59,421 bases of DNA from Winogradskyella sp. (GCA_004211785.1 SHBX01000014.1:1-59421), one strand, 5' to 3'. Shown: positions 15,424-25,164, numbered from the stretch's first letter. The notes: generated by a model from the sequence alone, not told the origin. Numbers and translations: made by a program.

Positions 15424-16239
15424 TATTATAAGCCAAAATATTGGTAAAGCTTCTACCCAAAAGGCACTATAATATTTGTGCTGTTTTTTTGAAGAAAATA
15501 TCAAAAACAGAAGCGTTACAAAAGTTATTATTAAAGTTGAAATCACAGATGTATCATTAATTTCATCTTTAAAAAATTCTAACATCATAAAAACCATTAA
15601 TAATAGCACGCCTATTATTTTGGTTTTTTTTATACCTATTTTTTGAGGTATTGTCGCCAATTTTAAGCTATCATAATTTAAATCACGAATTTCAAAAGGC
15701 AACATTAAAACCAACACATAACAATACCTCTGAAAAAGTGTTATACTAATATCTGCTGATAACTCTATTCCTGCATTCATAATTGGTAATAATACACTAA
15801 CAAAGCACCAAACTAGGGCAATGATATAAATTTTTGCTCCGCTTATTTCTCTTAAATTTTGCTGTTCATCAAAAAAATAGCGCTTTGGTATTAGTGGTAT
15901 TGCATACAAAAATGTGGCAATTGCTAAAAAGCCAATCAAAGTAATCGTTCTTAAACTAAGCTGAAGTAGGTAGTAGCACATTAGCACAAACGCTACTGCA
16001 GAAAACAACTGAATAACCCGTAACCAATTGGCTAAACTCCTATGATGAAACTTAGCTAAACCAAAATATTTTATAAAATTATATGCGGTAATAGTTGCAA
16101 AAAAAATAAAATAAAGTGCATTTTCATCATAAGGTAAATCAAATGAAATCAAAGTTACCCATGTCATAGCATAAACGGCTAATGCTACATGTATGCTGCT
16201 ATTTATATAAAAATTAAAAACAGACTTTAAAAGCTTCAT
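15406..16239 (-). CDS. UbiA-like polytopic membrane protein
   Basis: 277 residues with about eight transmembrane segments. The segment MLPFEIRDLNYDSLKLATIPQKIG-like (about 180-204) resembles the second Asp-rich motif and the following loop of UbiA prenyltransferases. The first motif (NDxxDxxxD) would fall near residues 50-62, but the sequence there is TAYNFIKYFGLAK, without the aspartates. It may thus be a divergent or non-catalytic relative. Convergent with the sigma/zinc-protein pair (18-base overlap) and divergent from gcvP. Substrate unknown. Confidence 0.65.
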   Translation of the reverse strand: MKLLKSVFNFYINSSIHVALAVYAMTWVTLISFDLPYDENALYFIFFATITAYNFIKYFGLAKFHHRSLANWLRVIQLFSAVAFVLMCYYLLQLSLRTITLIGFLAIATFLYAIPLIPKRYFFDEQQNLREISGAKIYIIALVWCFVSVLLPIMNAGIELSADISITLFQRYCYVLVLMLPFEIRDLNYDSLKLATIPQKIGIKKTKIIGVLLLMVFMMLEFFKDEINDTSVISTLIITFVTLLFLIFSSKKQHKYYSAFWVEALPIFWLIILLLLT

Positions 16240-16325
16240 ATCGTAAAAATAACTAAAGTGTTAATAACGTACCATTTCAGTTAAAAACTTTAGTATTCCT
16301 TAACTAAAAAAAAGGGCATATTCCG

Positions 16326-16333
16326 TATTTTTG
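16326..16333 (+). promoter_or_regulatory. Putative -7 element of gcvP
   Basis: TATTTTTG matches TAnnTTTG, 28 bases upstream of the gcvP ATG. No clear TTTG -33 box is seen. No glycine riboswitch is recognisable in the short leader. Confidence 0.45.
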
Positions 16334-16361
16334 CATATCAAAAATTACAGCTACAAAAAGA

Positions 16362-19211
16362 ATGGACACAACATCTTTTGCATTAAGACATATTGGCCCA
16401 AATTCTCAAGAAGAAAAAGCCATGCTAAACACTATTGGTGTTACGAGTATAGAACAATTAGTATCAGAAACTGTTCCTGCAGATATTCGTCTTAAAAATG
16501 ATTTAGATTTAGATGCTGCGTTAAGCGAGCAAGAGTATTTAGATCATATTTACGAATTATCTCAGCTTAATAAAGTTTTTAAGTCTTATATAGGTTTAGG
16601 TTATCATCCAACAAATCTGCCTGCAGTTATTCAACGTAACATTTTAGAAAATCCAGGTTGGTATACAGCATATACACCTTACCAAGCAGAAATTGCTCAA
16701 GGTCGTTTAGAAGCATTGCTTAATTACCAAACTATGGTTATTGATTTAACAGGAATGGAGATTGCAAATGCGTCTCTTTTAGATGAAAGTACAGCTGCTG
16801 CAGAAGCCATGAGTTTATTATTTGCAGTAAGAGAACGTGACCAAAAAAAAGCAGGTATTAATAAGTTTTTTGTGTCTGATACTATTTTACCTCAAACACT
16901 ATCATTATTGCACACAAGGGCGATACCTATTGGAGTAGAATTAGTGATTGGTAACGCTGAAAAATTTGACCATTCTGAAGGTTTCTTTGGAGCATTATTG
17001 CAATATCCAGGTAAAGACGGACAAGTTTCTGACATCAAAACATTTATAGAAAACGCAAATGCATCTCGTATAAAAGTTGCCGTAGCAGCCGATATTTTAA
17101 GCTTAGTAAAACTTGAAGCTCCAGGTAAATTTGGAGCAGATGTTGTTGTAGGCACAACACAACGTTTCGGAATTCCGATGGGATATGGCGGTCCACACGC
17201 CGCATATTTTGCAACTAAAGAAGCATACAAACGAGATATCCCAGGTCGTATTATTGGTGTTACACGCGACCTTAATGGTAATCGTGCGCTTCGTATGGCA
17301 TTACAAACACGAGAGCAACACATTAAGAGGGCAAAAGCAACTTCAAATATATGTACAGCACAAGTGCTTTTAGCTGTCATGGCAGGAATGTACGCGGTAT
17401 ATCACGGTCCTAAAGGTTTAGAATTTATTGCTGATAAAGTGAATAATTCTGCTGCAACTCTAGCTGAAACTCTAGGTAAATTAGGCTTAGAACAAACCAA
17501 TACACATTACTTTGATACGCTACAGATAAAAGCAGATGTATCAAAAGTGAAAGCTGAAGCTGAAAAGCGTAAAGTAAACTTCTTTTATCCAAATGAAGAT
17601 ACGGTTACAATTGCTATAAATGAAACAACTTCGACTTCAGATTTAAACGAAATCATTGAAATTTTTGAAACTGTAACCGGAAAAAGCACAGATAAAATAA
17701 CATCTATCTCGGAGATTGAAACCATTCAAAATGAATTAAAAAGAACATCAGATTTTTTAACCTTTGATGTCTTCAATTCTTACCATTCTGAAACTGAGTT
17801 AATGCGTTATATTAAACGTTTAGAACGAAAAGATTTAGCATTAAATCACTCTATGATTTCATTGGGTTCCTGTACAATGAAACTTAATGCTGCTTCAGAA
17901 ATGCTACCGTTAAGTTGGAGCAGTTGGGGAGCAATTCACCCATTTGTACCTGTAGAGCAAGCCAAAGGCTACACAACAATGCTTAAAGCTCTTGAAGGGC
18001 AATTAAATGAAGTTACAGGTTTTGCTGGCACATCTTTACAGCCAAATTCTGGCGCGCAAGGAGAGTTTGCTGGTTTAATGGTTATCAGAGCATATCATCA
18101 ATCACGTAATGACCATCATAGAAACATCTGTTTAATTCCTTCTTCTGCTCACGGTACAAATCCCGCAAGTGCTGTTATGGCTGGAATGAAAGTTGTGGTA
18201 ACAAAAGCTTCTGATGATGGAAATATAGATGTTGAAGATTTAAGAGCAAAAGCTGAATTACATAAAGATAATTTAGCTGCACTAATGGTTACGTATCCAT
18301 CTACTCATGGTGTTTACGAATCTGCAATTAAAGAAATTACACAAATTATTCATGACAACGGTGGACAAGTCTATATGGATGGCGCCAACATGAATGCTCA
18401 AGTAGGCTTAACAAATCCAGGGAATATTGGAGCTGACGTATGCCACTTAAACTTACACAAAACATTTGCTATACCTCATGGTGGTGGTGGACCTGGTGTT
18501 GGCCCAATTTGTGTTGCAGAACAATTAGTACCATTTCTACCAACAAATCCGATTATTGAAACTGGAGGCGACAAAGCTATTACAGCTATATCTGGAGCGC
18601 CTTTCGGTTCAGCTTTAGCTTGTATTATTTCATATGGATACATAAAAATGTTAGGTGCAAAAGGATTAAAAAAATCTACTGAAACAGCTATCTTAAATGC
18701 TAACTATATCAAAGAACGTTTAGAAGGCTTCTATCCTACTTTATATACAGGAGAAAATGGTCGTGCAGCTCACGAAATGATTATAGATTGTCGTGATTTT
18801 AAAGAAAAAGGTATCGAAGTTGTTGACATTGCAAAACGATTAATGGATTACGGTTTTCATGCACCAACAGTATCTTTCCCAGTTGCAGGAACTATGATGA
18901 TAGAACCTACGGAAAGTGAAAGCAAAGCTGAAATGGATCGCTTTTGTGATGCTATGATTTCTATTAGAAAAGAAATTGATTCGGTTTCAAAAGAAGAACA
19001 AAATAATGTACTTAAAAATGCACCTCATACGATGGCGATGCTAACTTCAGATGAATGGTTACTACCATACACTAGAGAAAAAGCAGCTTTTCCATTAGAA
19101 TTCGTGGCTGATAATAAGTTTTGGCCAACTGTAAGAAGAGTAGACGAAGCTTATGGTGACAGAAATTTAATCTGTAGTTGCGCTCCGATTGAAGCATATA
19201 TGGAAGCATAA
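16362..19211 (+). CDS. gcvP: Glycine dehydrogenase (decarboxylating), P-protein
   Basis: 949 residues, the fused full-length form of the glycine cleavage P-protein. It decarboxylates glycine with pyridoxal phosphate and passes the aminomethyl group to the lipoyl H-protein. The PLP lysine is K700 in HLNLHKTFAIPHGGGG, and the flanking GSCTMKLNAASEM and SAHGTNPASA blocks are typical. gcvT and gcvH are not in the window. Transcribed alone with a strong terminator behind it. Confidence 0.97.
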   Translation: MDTTSFALRHIGPNSQEEKAMLNTIGVTSIEQLVSETVPADIRLKNDLDLDAALSEQEYLDHIYELSQLNKVFKSYIGLGYHPTNLPAVIQRNILENPGWYTAYTPYQAEIAQGRLEALLNYQTMVIDLTGMEIANASLLDESTAAAEAMSLLFAVRERDQKKAGINKFFVSDTILPQTLSLLHTRAIPIGVELVIGNAEKFDHSEGFFGALLQYPGKDGQVSDIKTFIENANASRIKVAVAADILSLVKLEAPGKFGADVVVGTTQRFGIPMGYGGPHAAYFATKEAYKRDIPGRIIGVTRDLNGNRALRMALQTREQHIKRAKATSNICTAQVLLAVMAGMYAVYHGPKGLEFIADKVNNSAATLAETLGKLGLEQTNTHYFDTLQIKADVSKVKAEAEKRKVNFFYPNEDTVTIAINETTSTSDLNEIIEIFETVTGKSTDKITSISEIETIQNELKRTSDFLTFDVFNSYHSETELMRYIKRLERKDLALNHSMISLGSCTMKLNAASEMLPLSWSSWGAIHPFVPVEQAKGYTTMLKALEGQLNEVTGFAGTSLQPNSGAQGEFAGLMVIRAYHQSRNDHHRNICLIPSSAHGTNPASAVMAGMKVVVTKASDDGNIDVEDLRAKAELHKDNLAALMVTYPSTHGVYESAIKEITQIIHDNGGQVYMDGANMNAQVGLTNPGNIGADVCHLNLHKTFAIPHGGGGPGVGPICVAEQLVPFLPTNPIIETGGDKAITAISGAPFGSALACIISYGYIKMLGAKGLKKSTETAILNANYIKERLEGFYPTLYTGENGRAAHEMIIDCRDFKEKGIEVVDIAKRLMDYGFHAPTVSFPVAGTMMIEPTESESKAEMDRFCDAMISIRKEIDSVSKEEQNNVLKNAPHTMAMLTSDEWLLPYTREKAAFPLEFVADNKFWPTVRRVDEAYGDRNLICSCAPIEAYMEA

Positions 19212-19225
19212 ATTAAATGTTTTAG

Positions 19226-19252
19226 AAAGCACCTAAATTGGGTGCTTTTTTT
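19226..19252 (+). terminator. Intrinsic terminator of gcvP
   Basis: AAAGCACC at 19226-19233 pairs with GGTGCTTT at 19241-19248 around a 7-base loop, followed by a T-run. It lies 14 bases after the gcvP stop. Confidence 0.85.
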
Positions 19253-19379
19253 ATGATTTTTACAGAAAAAAAGACAAATATTAAGAATATCAAAAAAATA
19301 ATTCGATTTACTGTTTAAAAGCTTTGAAAGTCATTTAATTAGTTAGCTTAGCAGATTAGTTAATACAAACTTTTTCAGA

Positions 19380-20438
19380 ATGGCTATTAAAATAACAGGA
19401 ACAGGCAGTTTTATTCCAGAAAGCATAGAGCGTAATGAAGATTTCCATGAACATCAATTTCTAAATAGCGATGGTTCAAAAATTGATTATCCTAATGAAG
19501 TTATTGTAGAAAAATTTAAAGCCATCACAGGAATTGTTGAGCGTCGTTATGCCGATAAGCAATTAACCTCATCTGACCTTGGATTTCTAGCAGCTCAAAA
19601 AGCTATTGATGATGCAAATGCGGATATGGAAACCATAGATTACATCATTTGTGCGCATAATTTTGGTGATGTTAAACACGATACTGTGCAAAGTGATATC
19701 TTACCTTGCTTAGCTTCAAGAATCAAACATCGTTTACGTATTAAAAACCCAAAATGTGTCGCCTACGATATTCTATTTGGCTGTCCTGGTTGGGTAGAAG
19801 GCGTTATACAAGCACAAGCATACATTAGAGCTGGCATGGCAAAAAAATGCTTAGTAATTGGCAGTGAAACGCTTTCTCGTGTCGTAGATAAGCACGATAG
19901 AGATTCAATGATTTACTCAGATGGTGCTGGCGCTAGTGTTGTCGAAGCTGTAGATGGAGAAGATGGTATTTTAGCACATGAAACTGCTACATTTACTTAT
20001 GATGAAGCTTATTATTTGTTCTTTGGAAAGTCTAATAATAAAGATATAAGTTCTGATACACGTTACATAAAAATGCATGGTCGTAAGATTTACGAATTTG
20101 CATTAACAAATGTGGCACAAGCCATGAAAGACTGCTTGGATAAAAGTGGACTTGATATTTCTGAAGTAAAGAAAGTATTGATTCATCAAGCCAATGAAAA
20201 AATGGACGAAGCTATTGTAAAGCGCTTCTACAGACTTTATAAAGCCAAAGCTCCAGAATATGTAATGCCTATGAGTATTCATAAGCTAGGAAACAGCTCT
20301 GTTGCTACTGTGCCAACTTTATTTGACTTAATTAGAAATAATAAATTAGACAATCACGAGATTAATAAAGGTGATGTTATTATTTTTGCAAGTGTTGGCG
20401 CTGGCATGCACATTAATGCTATCGTTTACAGATATTAA
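19380..20438 (+). CDS. 3-oxoacyl-ACP synthase III family protein
   Basis: 352 residues with a thiolase fold. The KAS III catalytic triad is present: Cys135 (ILFGCPGW), His269 (LIHQANEK) and Asn305 (KLGNSS). The C-terminal GAGMHINAIVYRY matches the fold's end. The protein is longer than housekeeping FabH because of an insert near residues 20-45 and 90-125. It condenses an acyl thioester with malonyl-ACP or a similar extender; the exact substrate is unknown. A methyltransferase and a glycosyltransferase follow in the same direction (27 and 51 bases), suggesting a small lipid or glycolipid pathway rather than general fatty acid synthesis. Confidence 0.85.
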   Translation: MAIKITGTGSFIPESIERNEDFHEHQFLNSDGSKIDYPNEVIVEKFKAITGIVERRYADKQLTSSDLGFLAAQKAIDDANADMETIDYIICAHNFGDVKHDTVQSDILPCLASRIKHRLRIKNPKCVAYDILFGCPGWVEGVIQAQAYIRAGMAKKCLVIGSETLSRVVDKHDRDSMIYSDGAGASVVEAVDGEDGILAHETATFTYDEAYYLFFGKSNNKDISSDTRYIKMHGRKIYEFALTNVAQAMKDCLDKSGLDISEVKKVLIHQANEKMDEAIVKRFYRLYKAKAPEYVMPMSIHKLGNSSVATVPTLFDLIRNNKLDNHEINKGDVIIFASVGAGMHINAIVYRY

Positions 20439-20465
20439 TTGTAATTCTGTTCTCAGAAAGCTATC

Positions 20466-20999
20466 ATGTACAAATATTTTCCGCATAAGCGCTATAAGTA
20501 TACGCTTGAATTTTTAGAATCTCACATTTCAACCTCTGAAACCATTTTAGATTTAGGTGTAGAAAATCCGTTCACCAAAATCATGAAAGAGCTTGGTTTT
20601 AAAGTTGAAAATACAAAAGGTGAAGATTTAGATTTTGATACCTCAACTATTGAAAACTCTAATGCAACAGTAGTTACTGCATTTGAAATATTTGAGCATT
20701 TATTATCACCGCTAACCATAATGCAATCCATAAAAGCAGATAAACTTGTAGCTAGTATACCAATGCGCTTATGGTTTTCTCCAGCATATCGAAGTAAAAC
20801 AGACATGTGGGATAGACATTATCACGAGTTCGAAGACTGGCAATTTGATTGGCTTTTAGAAAAGGCAGGTTGGGAAATTAAAGCAACAAAAAAATGGACT
20901 AATCCAACTAAAAAAATAGGAATTCGCCCAATCCTAAGATGGTTTACCCCAAGATATTATATTGTTTATGCTGAGCGCATAAAAAATTCCAAGGCGTAA
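20466..20999 (+). CDS. SAM-dependent methyltransferase-like protein
   Basis: 177 residues, short for a class I methyltransferase. Motif I reads TILDLGVENPFTKIM, then an acidic segment GEDLDFD, and VVTAFEIFEHLLSP resembles motif III/post-I. The motif I glycine pattern is weak (LGVENPF), so SAM binding may be altered. Lies between the KAS III-like gene and a GT2 gene in an apparent operon. The methyl acceptor is unknown. Confidence 0.7.
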   Translation: MYKYFPHKRYKYTLEFLESHISTSETILDLGVENPFTKIMKELGFKVENTKGEDLDFDTSTIENSNATVVTAFEIFEHLLSPLTIMQSIKADKLVASIPMRLWFSPAYRSKTDMWDRHYHEFEDWQFDWLLEKAGWEIKATKKWTNPTKKIGIRPILRWFTPRYYIVYAERIKNSKA

Positions 21000-21050
21000 T
21001 TTCCAAATTACAAATCGGTTTGTTTAGATTTGAGCATAAGAAATTAAAGT

Positions 21051-21887
21051 TTGAGGTTTTATATTGTCATTCCGGCGCATAACGAAGAAGATTCTATTGG
21101 CTTAACATTAGAATCCTTAATCAATCAAACACATTTACCAATTAAAATTGTTGTTGTTAATGACAATTCATCTGATGACACTCAAGCTATTGTAGAAAAT
21201 TTTGAAAATAAATTTAAATGGATTTCTAGTATTGATATTTCATCGTCTAACGAACATATTCCTGGAGCAAAAGTTATAAATGCCTTTTACAAAGGCTTTG
21301 AAACACTAGATTATAATTATGATATCATCTGTAAATTTGATGCTGATATTATATTGCCTTCAAATTATCTAGAGACATTAGCGAAGCTGTTTTCTGAAAA
21401 TAAAAACGTTGGAATTGCAGGTGGATTAGCTTACGTAAAAAAGAATAATGATTGGGTTTACGAAAACATCTCTAATAAAAATCATGTGCGTGGGCCATTT
21501 AAAGCCTATAGGAAAGCATGTTTTAAAGACATTGGTGGATTAAAAAACTCCATTGGCTGGGATACTGTTGACACCTTACTTGCTAAGTACCATGATTGGG
21601 AAATAAAAACGGACCATAGCTTAAAAGTTAAGCACTTAAAGCCTACCGGAAAGACTTATAATAATGCTTCAAAATATTTGCAAGGTGAGGCACTCTACAA
21701 AATGCGCTACGGGATTATAATCGCAACAATATCTGCATTAAAAATGGGATATAAAAAAAGAAGCTTTAGTGTGTTCTACAATTATATTATTGGCTATTTC
21801 AAAGGAAAAGAGCGTTTAGTTACTAAAGAACAAGGCAGATTCATTAGAAAATTACGTTGGAAAGGAATTTTAAGTAAACTTTCCTAA
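21051..21887 (+). CDS. Family 2 glycosyltransferase, TTG start
   Basis: 278 residues. The GT-A start FYIVIPAHNEEDSIGLTLESL must be in frame, and an in-frame stop (TAA at 21045-21047) lies just upstream, so TTG at 21051 is the only available start. Motifs: VVNDNSSDDT for nucleotide-sugar binding and CKFDADIILP with the DxD metal site. No transmembrane segment. TAGATTTG at 21025-21032 could be its own -7 box. Transfers a sugar from an NDP-sugar to an unknown acceptor. The 3' end overlaps the convergent pafA gene by four bases. Confidence 0.85.
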   Translation: MRFYIVIPAHNEEDSIGLTLESLINQTHLPIKIVVVNDNSSDDTQAIVENFENKFKWISSIDISSSNEHIPGAKVINAFYKGFETLDYNYDIICKFDADIILPSNYLETLAKLFSENKNVGIAGGLAYVKKNNDWVYENISNKNHVRGPFKAYRKACFKDIGGLKNSIGWDTVDTLLAKYHDWEIKTDHSLKVKHLKPTGKTYNNASKYLQGEALYKMRYGIIIATISALKMGYKKRSFSVFYNYIIGYFKGKERLVTKEQGRFIRKLRWKGILSKLS

Positions 21888-23548
21888 TCCAAAACAAACC
21901 CTAAAGGCATTCCTGTTGCACCGTTTGGAAAACTAATACCCAACAATGCAGAAATTGTTGGTGCAATATCTGGAATTACTGTTTTTTGTAATGTTTCACC
22001 TTGCTTTATGCCTTTTCCAAAGAATAATAATGGTACATGAGTATCGTAGTTTAATCCGCTACCATGTGTAGACCCAGTTCTACTATAAGCAATATGTGCA
22101 ATATCATCTAGAACTATCACGTCTCCAGAACGCTTTTGATTAAACCCGTTTTGCAACAAAGCTTCAATCCCAGTAGTGAAATTGGTCGAATTCATTGTTG
22201 TAGCTGTGTACACCTTTGCAATATTATCATAGCTAATTTGCTCATCTACCAAATCTTGTTCTACTTCATGAAGATTTAAGTTAAGCTCTTTAATCTTCGT
22301 CTTGTTAAAGAAAATTTGATTGTTGCTCACATTCTCGACAACTTCTTTTGTCCCATATTTTTCTTCTAAAAAAGCAACAAATTTTTTCTTTCGAGAATTG
22401 TAATCTAAATATCCCGCAGGAATATTTACAGATTGCAAATACGCCGGCACATTAACTGCACCATGGTCTGCTGTTAAGAAAACTGTGTACTCACCTGCTC
22501 CAACTTTTGTATCTAAGAATTGAAAGAAACGTTCTAAATCTTTATCTAACCTGATGTAAGTGTCTTCAACCTCTTTAGAGTTTACACCAAAATTATGACC
22601 TACATAATCTGTTGAAGAATAGCTCAAGGTTAAAACATCCGTAACAGTATCTTCTCCTAAATCCTCACCTTTTACAGCAGCTATTGCAAAATCAGTAGTT
22701 AAACTGTTCCCATAAGCTGTGGTTTTTAAAAGATCAAAACCACCATTCTCATCCTTTAATTTTGCTAAGTCATAAGGAAAGGTTGCTTTTTCTTTTCCTT
22801 TAAATCCTCTTTCAAATTTATTGTCATCACTCCCACTTTCATTATAAGTATTTATGTCATAAAATGTATTCCAATCTTTAAAGTAAGATTCTGCCACATC
22901 AGAACTATTAAAATCATTTACCCATTTAGGTAAATCATTTCTGTAAAAAGAACTTGTTATCCATACGCCTTCATCTTTACCTTGAAACCAATATGCGCCA
23001 TCAGCAGTATGACCTGCCGGTAAAATAGCACCTCTATCTTTAATTGCAATACCTATTGTTTTTCCTCGCATTTGAGTAAACAATCTGTTTTCATCAGCAA
23101 AACTAGTCGTTAGCATTCGGTGTGGCGACATCTGTCCTGCAGCGCTTTCCGTTCCAACGGATTTTACACTATTATCTCCTGCGCAATACACGACTTCCTT
23201 CTGTACCTTATCATACCAGTTATTAGAAATTACGCCATGATATTTTGGTGTGGTCCCAGTAAATACTGAAGCATGACCTGGGCCAGTATAAGTTGGCACA
23301 TAATTAAAATGATTGTTTTTACAATTAAAACCTTCTCTAATCATACGCTTAAAACCACCGTCTCCATATTTTGAATAAAATCGTGTTAAATAGTCATACC
23401 GCATTTGATCTACAACTATTCCAACAACAAGCTTAGGGTTTTTAGTCTGAGATATTGAAGTTTCATAATTGCTCTTTGTTGATTCCTTTTGAGCATTGCA
23501 AGATATTAATGCAAAACAAACTGAAAATATTAAGGTGATTTTTTTCAT
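21884..23548 (-). CDS. pafA: Alkaline phosphatase PafA
   Basis: 554 residues. Lipoprotein-type signal ending ALISC, so envelope located. The alkaline phosphatase superfamily fold is clear: GIVVDQMRYDYL with metal ligand Asp47, PTYTGPGHASVFTGT with the probable nucleophile Thr88 (a Thr, as in PafA, not Ser as in E. coli PhoA), and FLTADHGAV with further ligands. PafA hydrolyses phosphate monoesters and scavenges phosphate. No Pho-type site was recognised. TATTTTTG upstream fits a -7 box. Confidence 0.9.
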   Translation of the reverse strand: MKKITLIFSVCFALISCNAQKESTKSNYETSISQTKNPKLVVGIVVDQMRYDYLTRFYSKYGDGGFKRMIREGFNCKNNHFNYVPTYTGPGHASVFTGTTPKYHGVISNNWYDKVQKEVVYCAGDNSVKSVGTESAAGQMSPHRMLTTSFADENRLFTQMRGKTIGIAIKDRGAILPAGHTADGAYWFQGKDEGVWITSSFYRNDLPKWVNDFNSSDVAESYFKDWNTFYDINTYNESGSDDNKFERGFKGKEKATFPYDLAKLKDENGGFDLLKTTAYGNSLTTDFAIAAVKGEDLGEDTVTDVLTLSYSSTDYVGHNFGVNSKEVEDTYIRLDKDLERFFQFLDTKVGAGEYTVFLTADHGAVNVPAYLQSVNIPAGYLDYNSRKKKFVAFLEEKYGTKEVVENVSNNQIFFNKTKIKELNLNLHEVEQDLVDEQISYDNIAKVYTATTMNSTNFTTGIEALLQNGFNQKRSGDVIVLDDIAHIAYSRTGSTHGSGLNYDTHVPLLFFGKGIKQGETLQKTVIPDIAPTISALLGISFPNGATGMPLGFVLD

Positions 23549-23571
23549 TTAATAACTGTAATATTGAAGTA

Positions 23572-23579
23572 CAAAAATA
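23572..23579 (-). promoter_or_regulatory. Putative -7 element of pafA
   Basis: TATTTTTG on the minus strand, 24 bases upstream of the start codon, matches TAnnTTTG. No clear -33 box. Confidence 0.4.
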
Positions 23580-23659
23580 ACGGTTTTAGATAGATGTTAA
23601 TTTAATAAAATAGTATTTAACGAAGAGTTTTTCATAATTTAGCATTAACAACAGTTTAG

Positions 23660-24397
23660 ATGAAATACCTGCACAATATTGGTGTCTATTTTTTAATGAT
23701 TAAAGACATGTTTCGCAAACCCACAAAGTGGTCCGTAATGCGAACCTTGATTCTTAAAGATATTGATGACCTCATCATCAATTCGCTTGGCATCGTAGCA
23801 TTCATTTCGTTTTTTGTTGGCGGCGTTGTTGCCATACAAACCTCTCTAAACATATCTAATCCATTAATACCAAAATATTTGGTTGGGTTTGCAACAAGGC
23901 AATCTATAATATTAGAGTTTGCCCCTACCTTTATTTCTATAATTATGGCTGGTAAAGTAGGCTCTTTTATAACATCGAGTATAGGAACTATGCGAGTTAC
24001 AGAGCAGATAGATGCGCTCGAAGTGATGGGTATTAATTCCTTAAACTATTTGGTCTTTCCAAAGTTTATAGCTTTATCGCTTTACCCATTTATCATATCA
24101 ATTGCTATGTTTCTGGGTGTTTTAGGTGGTTTAGCTGCATGTGTTTATGGCGGTTATGGTACTTTAGAAGACTATATTGAAGGCATACAAACAGATTTTA
24201 TTCCATTTCATATTATATATGCTTTTATAAAAACGTTAGTATTTGCATTTTTACTAGCTACTATACCTTCATTTTATGGTTATTTCATGAAAGGCGGTGC
24301 ATTAGAAGTTGGCAAAGCGAGTACAACAAGTTTTGTTTGGACAAGTGTTGTTATCATCTTGGCAAATTACTTTTTAACAAGTTTACTTTTAGGTTAA
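23660..24397 (+). CDS. MlaE-type ABC transporter permease
   Basis: 245 residues, five to six transmembrane segments. Family signature segments include GGVVAIQTSLNI, EFAPTFISIIMAGKVGSFITSSIGTMRVTEQIDALEVMGIN (described by its key SEIGTMR/EQIDAL parts) and PFHIIYAFIKTLVFA. Such permeases pair with an ATPase and usually an MCE-domain protein to move phospholipids or sterols across the envelope. The ATPase gene overlaps its stop by one base; no MCE gene is in this window. Confidence 0.9.
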   Translation: MKYLHNIGVYFLMIKDMFRKPTKWSVMRTLILKDIDDLIINSLGIVAFISFFVGGVVAIQTSLNISNPLIPKYLVGFATRQSIILEFAPTFISIIMAGKVGSFITSSIGTMRVTEQIDALEVMGINSLNYLVFPKFIALSLYPFIISIAMFLGVLGGLAACVYGGYGTLEDYIEGIQTDFIPFHIIYAFIKTLVFAFLLATIPSFYGYFMKGGALEVGKASTTSFVWTSVVIILANYFLTSLLLG

Positions 24398-25164
24398 TGA
24401 TAGAAGTTAAAGATTTACATAAGTCATTTGGAGATGCCCATATTTTGAAAGGCATTAGCACTACTTTTGAAAAAGGTAAGACCAACCTTATCATTGGACA
24501 AAGTGGTTCTGGTAAAACAGTATTCCTTAAATGCCTTTTGGGTCTTTTTGAATATGAAAAAGGTACTATTGCTTATGAAGGAAACATCATGAGTGAATTG
24601 ACAGCAAATGAAAAACGTGACTTACGCGCGCAAATAGGAATGGTTTTTCAAGGCAGTGCTCTATTTGATTCTATGACTATTGCAGAGAATGTTATGTTTC
24701 CTTTGCGAATGTTTACTAAGCAAAGTAAAAGCGAGATGAAAGATCGCGTTGATTTTGTATTAAAACGTGTTAATCTGCCTGATGCGCATAAAAAAATGCC
24801 TAGTGAAGCTTCTGGGGGTATGCAAAAACGTGTAGCTATTGCTCGTGCTATTGTAAATAATCCAAAGTATTTGTTTTGTGATGAACCTAACTCTGGTTTA
24901 GACCCAAAAACAGCAATTGTTATTGACAACCTCATCCAAGAGATTACGGATGAATATCAGATAACAACCGTAATTAATTCTCACGATATGAATTCTGTTA
25001 TGGAAATTGGAGAAAAAATTATCTTCTTAAAAGATGGATACAAAGAATGGGAAGGTTCTAAAGACACCATTTTTAAAACCGACAATGATGCTGTTACTAA
25101 CTTTGTATATTCTTCTAACTTATTTAAGAAAGTAAGACGTATGTATATTGAAGAAAACCAATAG
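24397..25164 (+). CDS. MlaF-type ABC transporter ATP-binding protein
   Basis: 255 residues from ATG 24397, which overlaps the permease stop by one base (TAATG); a longer in-frame start at 24337 lies within the permease gene and is unlikely. Walker A GQSGSGKT (34-41), the Q-loop VFQGSALF, the signature SGGMQKRVAIARA and Walker B YLFCDEP are all present. It powers the MlaE-type permease just upstream. A short hairpin with T-run at 25163-25183 overlaps its stop. Confidence 0.92.
   Translation: MIEVKDLHKSFGDAHILKGISTTFEKGKTNLIIGQSGSGKTVFLKCLLGLFEYEKGTIAYEGNIMSELTANEKRDLRAQIGMVFQGSALFDSMTIAENVMFPLRMFTKQSKSEMKDRVDFVLKRVNLPDAHKKMPSEASGGMQKRVAIARAIVNNPKYLFCDEPNSGLDPKTAIVIDNLIQEITDEYQITTVINSHDMNSVMEIGEKIIFLKDGYKEWEGSKDTIFKTDNDAVTNFVYSSNLFKKVRRMYIEENQ

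Noticed and set aside
16240..16361. Glycine riboswitch before gcvP
   Set aside because: The gap is only 122 bases, mostly A/T, with a promoter box 28 bases before the start, leaving no room for the aptamer.
16892..17380. 162-codon minus-strand open frame inside gcvP
   Set aside because: It lies wholly inside a clear P-protein reading frame, has no recognisable domain and no upstream promoter. It is a shadow of the codon pattern.
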